A program made the translations under genes and the position numbers. Below are positions 1 through 5,724 of a stretch of DNA of 17,036 nt, piece by piece (position 1 is the first letter of the stretch; every line of letters starts with the position of its first letter). The notes beneath the pieces were generated by a model that ran no database searches, was not told the origin of the DNA, and was given only the letters and a program-made list of their open reading frames with translations. Source of the stretch: CAZJJK01 sp964546285. Its GTDB lineage: Bacteria > Spirochaetota > Spirochaetia > Treponematales > Breznakiellaceae. The stretch lies in NCBI GenBank assembly GCA_964546285.1, contig CAZJJK010000071.1, forward strand, positions 1 to 17,036, read 5' to 3'.

Positions 1-133
1 TGGTGGGGTAAGAACCGAAGCGGCGAAACCAGGGTGAATTCGAGGCGATTGCGCGGTTGTGGTAGGGACAGGCGGGGTTGGGACAGAACTCGGGACTGTC
101 GATAGTGACGAGGCGGGAGGCGGGGTGGACCAT
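1..133 (-). CDS. Probable IS transposase, N-terminal fragment (cut by window edge)
   Basis: The minus strand has an open frame of 44 codons starting with ATG at 133 and running off the left edge. A strong Shine-Dalgarno (GGAGG) lies six bases before this ATG, which fixes the start. The protein begins MVHPASRLVTIDSPEFCPNP and continues ACPYHNRAIASN. The Cys-Pro-Asn-Pro-x-Cys-Pro-x-His arrangement (Cys17, Cys22, His25) looks like the zinc-binding head of an insertion-sequence transposase, where it is followed by an aromatic, Arg-rich 'WFRRFGSY' segment, also seen here. Family assignment is by recollection of the motif only; no catalytic residues fall in the window. It could instead be another small zinc-ribbon protein. 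It diverges from the AraC-type gene to its right. Confidence 0.5.
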   Translation of the reverse strand, partial: MVHPASRLVTIDSPEFCPNPACPYHNRAIASNSPWFRRFGSYPT

Positions 134-232
134 GGTAAACCTCCGTTGGAAATGGAATAGGGTCCATATACCGGTACGGGGGAAAGAAGCGTCCCGCTTG
201 TGTTTTGGGAAAAGTTTGTAAAAAATATTTTA

Positions 233-249
233 AACAGAATTGGCAGCAG
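233..249. repeat. 17-base direct repeat, copy 1
   Basis: AACAGAATTGGCAGCAG occurs here and, identically and in the same orientation, at 5276-5292. The bases after the repeat stay loosely similar (both reach CCTT 8 bases further on). This copy lies 100 bases upstream of the start of the transposase fragment, so it may lie in or next to the end of that element. A 17-base exact match is unlikely by chance in 17 kb. Confidence 0.6.
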
Positions 250-305
250 TATGAAATCCTTAAAAACGTCGGGTCCTTTTTTTGCTCACACGTTACAATG
301 CCCTT

Positions 306-319
306 GTCTTCCGGAAGAC
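306..319. promoter_or_regulatory. Perfect 14-bp palindrome upstream of the AraC-type gene
   Basis: GTCTTCCGGAAGAC is a perfect inverted repeat 56 bases before the start of the AraC-type regulator. A -10-like TACAAT lies at 294-299, which would place the transcript start at about the first base of the palindrome. One such palindrome is expected by chance in a sequence this long, so its position is the only argument for an operator role. I saw no convincing -35 box. Confidence 0.25.
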
Positions 320-375
320 GACGGGACCGTCACGGCTGAAGCCAACGCGGTTATCATCTCTATCAACGAGGAACG

Positions 376-1920
376 ATGGATTATTATTGTCTGCTTCAGT
401 CAATGCTTTCCTATATTGAGGCGCGCGTCGGCGGGCTTATTAGCGAAAAGATCATAGGAAAGAGGATGGGGCTTTCGGAAGCCCATATACGCGAGGTCTT
501 TAAATCCCATACGGGAAAGCCGCTAAGCACGTATATACGCTCGCGGCGTTTAGCACACGCGGCCTATGAACTAAGCCATACCGAACGCCGCGTCATCGAT
601 ATTTCAGCCGATTACGCGTTTACCAACCCCGATAGTTTCGCCAGAGCCTTTAAGCGCGAATTAGGTTACCAACCCAGCGCCTTCCGGCGTTCAGGCTTGA
701 AAGTGGGTCGGGTTAGAATTACGGGCGGGGTCTACGGCCCGGGAATACTTGATTATTCAGACAGACGATCCTTCCTCACCATAACAATGGAGCGACACAT
801 GAATGAAAGCGCTTTGGAGCGAACAGAATCATCCTGCATCCTTTATGGCGTACAGCGGGTTCAATATCGAGAGGAAGAATGTACGCCCTTTCCTGCCTGT
901 CTGCGATCCTGTCTGAACTACCTAGGCCAGGATATAGATTATTGTCTCTTAATGGCGGCGACAGGCGCTTCCTTCCGTTTGCGCTGGAACGAGGCGGACT
1001 GGGATGGCGGCAACGTGGATATTATGTGTATTTACGACCGTCCGGAAGAAGCGCTGGAGCGCGGCTTCGCGGCGGCGGGCAGACACTTCGCCCTACTGAA
1101 GCGTAATCCGACAACGACAAAAATCGATTTTACCATGTTGATACAGCGCGAGATAGACGCGGGGCGCCCCCTTATCGCCTTGGGTATTATCGGCCCGCCA
1201 GAGGCCTGTATAATCACTGGGTATCGAGATAAGGGGAACACTCTCCTAGGCTGGAATTTTTTTCAGGAAAACCCAGAATTCGCTTCCGGCGTATCCTTCC
1301 ACGACTACGGCTATTTTGAATGTTCAAATTGGTGGGAAAATCCGAACACCTGCGCGTTGATAGCTATCGCGGAGGACCAGAAGGATATAATAAGCTACCA
1401 TGATCTTCTGCGAAACGCTTTGGACCTGCTGACGCGCGAACATATAGACCAGGGCGGCATAAAAAAACGAATAAGGGGCGGACAAGCCGCGTATAAGGCC
1501 TGGGCCGCGGCCTTATTGGATAAGAGCCGCTTTACTTCCGCGCTTCCCTTGCCAAAGCTGTTTGAGGCGCTTATGTGCCAGATCGATGCTATGACCATGG
1601 TGGGTGAAGGCCGCGCGTACGCCGCCTGTTTCCTGCGAAGCGTCGCGAAGCGCTTGCGCGACGCGAATCAAACGGAGTTGTCGGCTGAGGCTGAAGAGGT
1701 GGCGCGGCACTTTGATAGCGAATTCGGCTTGGTCAGGCTTATGGGCGAAGCTCTTGGCGGTTTTGCCATGGGTGAAAGTCAAGCGCGCGCGTTGGCGAAA
1801 AATGAGGTCCGGTCCTCCATAGTCCACCTAATAGAAGAAGCGAGAACCAAGGACAAGGCGGCCGCGGACAAGCTACGTACGCTCTTGGCTTCTTGGCCAG
1901 AAAGCTTAGTACTATCCTAA
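376..1920 (+). CDS. AraC-type DNA-binding domain fused to a C39/BtrH-like domain
   Basis: A 514-residue protein, probably a cytoplasmic transcription regulator. Residues about 8-105 form a two-helix-turn-helix AraC domain: the first HTH lies around ISEKIIGKRMGLSEAHIREV and the second around ISADYAFTNPDSFARAF, followed by the conserved GYQPSAFRR. Unusually the DNA-binding part is N-terminal. Residues about 150-330 resemble a papain-fold C39 or BtrH-type domain: Pro-Ala-Cys-Leu-Arg-Ser-Cys-Leu-Asn-Tyr-Leu-Gly (Cys175 and Cys178) matches the nucleophile helix, and ACIITGYRDKGNTLLGWNFF matches the strand that usually carries the catalytic His, which here is not obvious. Residues 330-514 are helical without a recognised motif. 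The start is chosen by GAGG four bases before ATG. It may sense a ligand or peptide through the degenerate peptidase fold. The AraC part is certain, the fold of the rest less so. Confidence 0.8.
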   Translation: MDYYCLLQSMLSYIEARVGGLISEKIIGKRMGLSEAHIREVFKSHTGKPLSTYIRSRRLAHAAYELSHTERRVIDISADYAFTNPDSFARAFKRELGYQPSAFRRSGLKVGRVRITGGVYGPGILDYSDRRSFLTITMERHMNESALERTESSCILYGVQRVQYREEECTPFPACLRSCLNYLGQDIDYCLLMAATGASFRLRWNEADWDGGNVDIMCIYDRPEEALERGFAAAGRHFALLKRNPTTTKIDFTMLIQREIDAGRPLIALGIIGPPEACIITGYRDKGNTLLGWNFFQENPEFASGVSFHDYGYFECSNWWENPNTCALIAIAEDQKDIISYHDLLRNALDLLTREHIDQGGIKKRIRGGQAAYKAWAAALLDKSRFTSALPLPKLFEALMCQIDAMTMVGEGRAYAACFLRSVAKRLRDANQTELSAEAEEVARHFDSEFGLVRLMGEALGGFAMGESQARALAKNEVRSSIVHLIEEARTKDKAAADKLRTLLASWPESLVLS

Positions 1921-1969
1921 ATCGACGGGCGTCAAAGCGGCGGGGAAAGGGCGCCACTTACGCAGCCCC

Positions 1970-1997
1970 TCCCGCAAGCGTTTATCGTCTTGCGGGA
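1970..1997 (+). other. Nine-bp inverted repeat between araC-type gene and speD
   Basis: TCCCGCAAG and CTTGCGGGA form a perfect 9-bp stem around a 10-base loop. No T-run follows, so it is not a simple terminator. Its right arm overlaps the possible -35 box of the speD promoter (1990-1995), so it could be an operator, or an RNA stem in read-through transcripts from the upstream gene. Confidence 0.5.
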
Positions 1998-2018
1998 TCG
2001 GCGTGATACGGGTATAAC
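1990..2018 (+). promoter_or_regulatory. Possible promoter of the speD-speE operon
   Basis: TTGCGG (1990-1995) and TATAAC (2013-2018) are separated by 17 bases. The -10 matches the consensus at five of six positions and the -35 at three. The expected transcript start, about 2025, is just before the terminator-like hairpin at 2027. Confidence 0.35.
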
Positions 2019-2026
2019 ATATATAG

Positions 2027-2050
2027 GGCCGCGTTTCGCGCGGCCTTTTT
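2027..2050 (+). terminator. Rho-independent terminator or attenuator before speD
   Basis: GGCCGCG and CGCGGCC form a perfect 7-bp G+C stem with a 5-base loop (TTTCG), directly followed by TTTTT. It lies 107 bases after the stop of the AraC-type gene and 37 bases before the speD start. It can serve as the terminator of the upstream gene. Because a possible promoter lies just before it, it could also attenuate speD transcription. Confidence 0.7.
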
Positions 2051-2086
2051 AGTCTATGCCATTATTAGGGAGGTAAGAGACGCAAA

Positions 2087-2857
2087 TTGGTTCAACATGT
2101 CCGCGGTAGGAAACTACGCTTAGAAGGGTTTAACAATTTAACAAAATCGCTGAGCTTTAATATCTATGATATCTGTTACGCTCGGTCTACTGAATCGCAG
2201 ATGGAGTACCTGGAGTATATCGATAAGGAATACGACTCCAATCGGCTTCGTTCCATAATTGAGGAAGTGACTCGCATTATTCAAGCGAAACTCGTCAATC
2301 TATCAACACAGGATTATTCCCCCAGAGGGGCCAGCGTTGTTGCCTTGATTAACGAGGATCATCCCGTCATACACAGTGACGCGCTTATCGGCCATTTAGA
2401 TAAAAGCCATATAACCGCGCATACATATCCGGAGTTTGACACATCTTCCGGCATTGCCACTTTCAGAGTGGATTTTGACGTATCCACCTGCGGCACGATC
2501 AGCCCGTTGCGAGCCCTGCATTACCTCATAGAGTGTTTCGATTCGGACGTGGTTTTAATTGATTACCGCGTCCGCGGCTTTACGCGCGATAAACGGGGTA
2601 AAAAAGTCTTTATCGACCACGACATCGCGTCTATCCAAGACTATATTGATGAGGATGTACTCAAGGATTATGTTTCTTACGACATAAATATCATATCCGA
2701 TAATATTTTCCATACAAAGATGCGGAAAAAAGAAATACGCGTCAGGGACTACCTCTTTGGGCCGGAAATAGACACGCTGGTTGAAAAAGAGAGGCGGATC
2801 ATCCGGGATTCCCTAAAGAAAGAAATCCAGGAAATATTTGAATGCGTGAATTTTTAG
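2087..2857 (+). CDS. speD: S-adenosylmethionine decarboxylase proenzyme (E. coli type)
   Basis: A pyruvoyl enzyme that decarboxylates S-adenosylmethionine to give the aminopropyl donor for spermidine synthesis. The 256 residues align along their length with E. coli SpeD (264): GFNNLTKSLSF-IYDICYA near the start, HLDKSH-I-HTYPE at 103-116, STCGxISPL around 133-141, then IDYRVRGFTRD and NIFHTKM. Self-cleavage is expected between Lys106 and Ser107, with Ser107 becoming the pyruvoyl group; Cys135 matches the catalytic Cys of the family. This is the larger Gram-negative form rather than the short Thermotoga/Bacillus form. The start is TTG, with GGGAGGT about 12 bases upstream; no other in-frame start fits the conserved N-terminus. 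The end overlaps speE by 16 bases, so translation is probably coupled. A terminator-like hairpin lies between the promoter region and the start. Confidence 0.95.
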   Translation: MVQHVRGRKLRLEGFNNLTKSLSFNIYDICYARSTESQMEYLEYIDKEYDSNRLRSIIEEVTRIIQAKLVNLSTQDYSPRGASVVALINEDHPVIHSDALIGHLDKSHITAHTYPEFDTSSGIATFRVDFDVSTCGTISPLRALHYLIECFDSDVVLIDYRVRGFTRDKRGKKVFIDHDIASIQDYIDEDVLKDYVSYDINIISDNIFHTKMRKKEIRVRDYLFGPEIDTLVEKERRIIRDSLKKEIQEIFECVNF

Positions 2858-3777
2858 ATAACAGCGGCCGTAAGCTTATTTTTGAGGACACGGGAAAAGC
2901 CAGCGGCTTTTTTTATGAATACGATGAAATTCTCTACAAAGGCCATACCGCTTACCAGGAAATAGCGCTGATCAAAACGCGGTCTTTTGGCCGCGCCCTC
3001 ATACTTGACGAGGCCACACAACTTTTAGAGACGGTGGAATTCCAATACCACGAGCCTTTAGCTCATATTCCGATGCTGTCCCACCGCGATCCCCGCCGGG
3101 TTCTTATTATAGGCGGGGGCGATGGAGCTACGGCGCGCGAGCTTTTAAAGCATCCTTCGGTACGTCATTTGGATCTCGTTGAATTGGATGGCGAGGTTGT
3201 GGAATTAGCGCGCGATAGCTTAATTGGCTGCGGCGGAGAAGCCTATAACGATCCGCGTTTACATATAAACATCCAAGATGGCCGCGGCTTTGTGGAATCG
3301 GCGCCTTCCCGTTCCTACGATGTCGTCATTATGGATATGACGGACCCGGGGGGGGCTTCGCTTCCGCTCTATACAGTTGAATTTTTCGCGGCAGTACGCA
3401 GGCTCTTACGTGACGGTGAATCGCTATTTACAATGCATGCCGAGTCCCCTGAGCTTTGGCCTTCGGCGCACCGCCTTATCCGCGCCAGTTTGGCGGCGGT
3501 TTTTCCGCTTTGCCGCGCGGCCTTTTTCCCGGTTCTTATGTACGGCGGATTATGGTCCTTTGTGACTTCATCGGCCTTAACAGACCCATTCGAACTGCCT
3601 AAAGAGCTTATCCAAGAACGGATACGCGCGCGAAATTTAACTGGCTTACGGGCGGTGTCAGACAACAACTGGGGAGCTTTATTTACGGCGGCAGCCTATA
3701 TCGCTTCGGTCGCGGAAGAAAAAACACCAGCCTTTCATGATGGCGAGTCCGCTTTTCCTATCAAATTTTCAAATTAG
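2842..3777 (+). CDS. speE: Spermidine synthase (polyamine aminopropyltransferase)
   Basis: Transfers the aminopropyl group from decarboxylated S-adenosylmethionine, the product of SpeD, to putrescine. The protein has 311 residues. The N-terminal beta region (about 1-75) holds the Gln-Glu-Ile-Ala and EFQYHE motifs; the Rossmann-type methyltransferase fold follows with the nucleotide loop GGGDGATARE (91-100), the acidic LVELDGEVVELA (112-123), QDGRGF (145-150) and the active-site VIMDMTDP (Asp165, Asp168). The C-terminal part is longer than its relatives need and unremarkable. The ATG at 2842 lies inside the last codons of speD with AGGA about ten bases upstream, which makes a tightly coupled pair. 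No agmatinase, arginine or ornithine decarboxylase gene is in view, so putrescine must be made elsewhere or imported. Confidence 0.93.
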   Translation: MREFLDNSGRKLIFEDTGKASGFFYEYDEILYKGHTAYQEIALIKTRSFGRALILDEATQLLETVEFQYHEPLAHIPMLSHRDPRRVLIIGGGDGATARELLKHPSVRHLDLVELDGEVVELARDSLIGCGGEAYNDPRLHINIQDGRGFVESAPSRSYDVVIMDMTDPGGASLPLYTVEFFAAVRRLLRDGESLFTMHAESPELWPSAHRLIRASLAAVFPLCRAAFFPVLMYGGLWSFVTSSALTDPFELPKELIQERIRARNLTGLRAVSDNNWGALFTAAAYIASVAEEKTPAFHDGESAFPIKFSN

Positions 3778-3800
3778 TCTGAGGGAGCCTATACTTCCGT
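3767..3800 (+). promoter_or_regulatory. Possible -35/-10 directly before mutM (near-leaderless start)
   Basis: TATACT (3790-3795) ends five bases before the mutM ATG, with TTTCAA/TTCAAA 16-17 bases further upstream across the speE stop codon. GAGGGAG at 3781-3787 is a Shine-Dalgarno-like alternative but is 13 bases from the ATG, longer than usual. Confidence 0.3.
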
Positions 3801-4667
3801 ATGCCTGAACTACCTGAAGTTGAAACCGTCCGTCGGGGACTAGAGCGGCTCATTATCGGAAGACGCATTGAAAACATCAGCTATAATTGGCCTAAATCCT
3901 TTCCAAACGATCCCGCTTTAGCGGGCGCGTTTCTAAAGGGGGCGCGTTTCCGCTCAGCCAGACGACGAGCGAAAATTTTGCTTCTTGACTTGGATACGGA
4001 CTGGAGCTTAGCCATCCATCTAAAAATGACAGGGCAACTCGTTTATGTTGATAGTTCCGAGCGTTGGGGCGGCGGCCATCCCAACGCTTCACTTATAGCA
4101 TCTCTACCGGACCGCAGCACAAGGGTAATACTGGACTTAGACCAAGGGCGGTTATACTTCAATGACCAAAGAAAATTTGGATGGATGCGTTTGCTTCCCA
4201 GCTCAGATCTTAAATATGAGCCGTATATAAGCCGCTTAGGGCCCGAGCCTCTGGAAGAAAATTTTTCAGCCGTTGACTTCCACGCCCGCTTGAAGCATCG
4301 AGCCAATAGCAAGATAAAGGCCGCTATACTAGATCAAACAACGATAGCGGGCGTTGGCAATATTTACGCTGACGAAGCTTTATGGCGCTCCCGCATACAT
4401 CCGGCGACCCTTGCCGGATCCTTATCACTGGACCAGGCGGCGGCCTTACTTCACGGTATCCGCGAATCAATGCTACTCAGTTTAGAGCAAGGCGGCTCCA
4501 GTTCTCGAAACTATGTGGATGCGGAAGGCCGCCAAGGTTCTTACTTAGCTTTCGCGGGAGTTTTTAACCGTCAAGGCCAAGCGTGTAAGCGCTGCGGCTA
4601 CACCATTGAAAAAATTCGATGCTGCGGCCGCGGCACTCACCTCTGTCCAAACTGCCAAAAACCCTAA
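3801..4667 (+). CDS. mutM: Formamidopyrimidine-DNA glycosylase
   Basis: A base-excision repair enzyme that removes oxidised purines such as 8-oxoguanine and formamidopyrimidines and then nicks the DNA (beta/delta elimination). The 288 residues carry the full set of family marks: N-terminal MPELPEVETVRRGL, with Pro2 as the Schiff-base nucleophile and Glu3; Lys58 in RAKILLLDL (Lys57 of the mature enzyme); the conserved HLKMTGQL; the H2TH stretch with IAGVGNIYADEALW; and a C-terminal zinc finger C-K-R-C ... C-P-N-C-Q with the Arg of GRGTH. Length is close to the usual 270-ish with small insertions. The start follows from Pro2, which must be exposed. It lies 23 bases after speE and could be read from that operon or from its own promoter (TATACT five bases before the ATG). 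Confidence 0.96.
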   Translation: MPELPEVETVRRGLERLIIGRRIENISYNWPKSFPNDPALAGAFLKGARFRSARRRAKILLLDLDTDWSLAIHLKMTGQLVYVDSSERWGGGHPNASLIASLPDRSTRVILDLDQGRLYFNDQRKFGWMRLLPSSDLKYEPYISRLGPEPLEENFSAVDFHARLKHRANSKIKAAILDQTTIAGVGNIYADEALWRSRIHPATLAGSLSLDQAAALLHGIRESMLLSLEQGGSSSRNYVDAEGRQGSYLAFAGVFNRQGQACKRCGYTIEKIRCCGRGTHLCPNCQKP

Positions 4668-4672
4668 CGTTT

Positions 4673-5002
4673 TTACGCGTCGCGCCTACGTCGTTTTTTT
4701 GCCATAGCGGCGCCGCCACCGCCTCCGCCCATAGACAGGGACAAACCGATTATAAAGCCAAAGTTATACCAATTGCCGGAATTATGAACTTCGTACACAT
4801 TAACGGCTTTATTAAATAACGATACGATAAAGCTTATAGGCGCGATGATCCCATGCCAAAGCCCAAGCCAGAAACCGGGAACCTTACCGTCTTCCGAAAC
4901 GGCCGGAGGCGTTCCCCGAAATTCATTGACACCAGGCGCGCAACTGGACAGAGCCAACAACGCGGTCGCTATCAAAGCCACCACTACAAGACCATTACGC
5001 AT
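4673..5002 (-). CDS. Small conserved lipoprotein with two membrane-like segments
   Basis: A 109-residue protein of unknown function. The N-terminus MRNGLVVVALIATALLALSSC is a lipoprotein signal peptide with lipobox Leu-Ser-Ser-Cys (Cys21). The body has the hydrophobic, aromatic stretch GFWLGLWHGIIAPISFIVSL, then NVYEVHNSGNWYNFGFIIGL, a combination I recall from uncharacterised proteins of many bacteria. The tail is odd: a run of six Gly, then AAMAKKRRRR, giving a highly basic end. The Shine-Dalgarno AAAGGAG lies six bases before the ATG, so the start is secure. Its stop is five bases from the stop of mutM on the other strand, so the two genes converge almost end to end with no obvious terminator between them. 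No partner gene suggests a role. Confidence 0.8.
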   Translation of the reverse strand: MRNGLVVVALIATALLALSSCAPGVNEFRGTPPAVSEDGKVPGFWLGLWHGIIAPISFIVSLFNKAVNVYEVHNSGNWYNFGFIIGLSLSMGGGGGGAAMAKKRRRRDA

Positions 5003-5021
5003 ATCGAACTCCTTTACCGCC

Positions 5022-5049
5022 CTTATACAGGCGCGGTCCTAACCGCCAA
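5022..5049 (-). promoter_or_regulatory. Possible promoter of the lipoprotein gene
   Basis: On the minus strand TTGGCG and TATAAG are separated by 16 bases, upstream of the AAAGGAG of the lipoprotein gene. The -10 matches five of six consensus positions. The predicted transcript start almost touches the ribosome-binding site, giving a leader of only about a dozen bases. Confidence 0.3.
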
Positions 5050-5275
5050 AGGCGATATTCTTGACTTAACGGCAAACTAGGCCAGCCGATAACGCGCAAA
5101 CCCGTCGTTTCACCGCTCTTCCGTATTAACGGTAGCGAATTCCATGATGGCGGTCAATATTATTTCTTGCGCCGCCGCGCGACTTATGAAGCTCTTTATA
5201 CGACCGCCACTTCCGCCGCAAAAACAGGGAGATGTTTCTTTATAGCCTTTTGTGACAAGTAGCGGTAAAGGGTGC

Positions 5276-5292
5276 AACAGAATTGGCAGCAG
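5276..5292. repeat. 17-base direct repeat, copy 2
   Basis: Identical to positions 233-249 (AACAGAATTGGCAGCAG). This copy sits inside a potential hairpin (CAGAA...TTCTG with an inner GGC...GCC) in the gene-free stretch after the HIT gene; copy 1 does not keep that pairing. Confidence 0.6.
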
Positions 5293-5321
5293 CTAAAAAG
5301 CCTTCTGGAAGAGTGCCCCTT

Positions 5322-5346
5322 AAAAAAACATTGATTCGCGTATCAA
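5322..5346 (-). terminator. Hairpin with T-run at the end of the HIT gene
   Basis: On the minus strand TTGAT and ATCAA form a 5-bp stem around six bases, followed after two bases by TTTTTTT. The hairpin overlaps the HIT stop codon. The stem is short and A+T-rich, so it is a moderate candidate for rho-independent termination. Confidence 0.45.
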
Positions 5347-5687
5347 CCAGGCGGCCAGCGCAGTCGTCTCCCGCCCAGAACATGTATATGGAGATGATCC
5401 TCGGTTTGCCCCCCATCCCCTCCGCAATTAATAATGAAACGGGCGCCGCCCTTGTCTAAGCCAAGTTGTGAAGCCAACGCTTGGGCGCGAAACAGTAAAC
5501 GCCCCATAAGGCCAGCATCCTCTTCCGCTAAAGACATTAGGTTCACAATATGCTTCCTTGGCACCAGCAAAAAATGGATAGGAGCCATTGGGTGTATATC
5601 ATAGAAAGCGACAAGTTCATCATCCTCGTAGATCCGCCGGGAGGGAAGCTCGCCGCGGGCTATGGCGCAAAACAGACAGCTTTTCAT
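5343..5687 (-). CDS. HIT-family nucleotide hydrolase (HINT-like)
   Basis: A small cytoplasmic histidine-triad protein of 114 residues; relatives hydrolyse nucleoside phosphoramidates and aminoacyl-adenylates. It begins MKSCLFCAIARGELPSRRIY, with the Cys-x-x-Cys seen in many bacterial HINT proteins, then DIHPMAPIHFLLVPRKHI and the triad GGQTEDHLHIHVLGGRR near residues 92-107, which gives the His-x-His-x-His-like pattern ending in the nucleophilic His. The length is typical. No good Shine-Dalgarno precedes the ATG; instead TAAAAT lies six bases before it, suggesting a leaderless transcript. It diverges from the large HD-GYP sensor gene with only 37 bases between the start codons, so both promoters must overlap or abut. 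Confidence 0.93.
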   Translation of the reverse strand: MKSCLFCAIARGELPSRRIYEDDELVAFYDIHPMAPIHFLLVPRKHIVNLMSLAEEDAGLMGRLLFRAQALASQLGLDKGGARFIINCGGDGGQTEDHLHIHVLGGRRLRWPPG

Positions 5688-5693
5688 AGCTGT

Positions 5694-5718
5694 ATTTTAC
5701 CTGATAAAAGGGTATAGT
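5694..5718. promoter_or_regulatory. Divergent -10 boxes of the HIT and sensor HD-GYP genes
   Basis: The 37-base gap between the start codons (5688-5724) contains ATTTTA (5694-5699), which reads TAAAAT for the HIT gene on the minus strand, and TATAGT (5713-5718) for the sensor gene on the plus strand. Each ends six bases before its ATG. No strong -35 box is visible for either, and the -35 of each promoter would fall over the other promoter or the opposite gene. Confidence 0.4.
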
Positions 5719-5724
5719 ATACAT

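Larger units (their letters stand above)
5003..5342. other. Gene-free stretch between the lipoprotein and HIT genes
   Basis: I see no convincing coding frame, tRNA or CRISPR here. It holds the upstream region of the lipoprotein gene at its left end, with a possible promoter (CTTATA at 5022-5027 and CGCCAA at 5044-5049, both read on the minus strand). At its right end are the second copy of the 17-base repeat and the hairpin with T-run after the HIT gene. The stretch 5264-5321 can fold: an outer imperfect stem TAAAGGGTGC/GTGCCCCTTA encloses an inner CAGAA/TTCTG and GGC/GCC stem around the repeat, so a small RNA or a decayed mobile-element end is possible but unproven. Confidence 0.5.

Noticed and set aside
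200..457. Open frame of 85 codons before and overlapping the AraC-type gene
   Set aside because: It overlaps the well-supported AraC start in another frame, shows no family motif and crosses the 17-base repeat and the palindrome; it has no credible ribosome-binding site.
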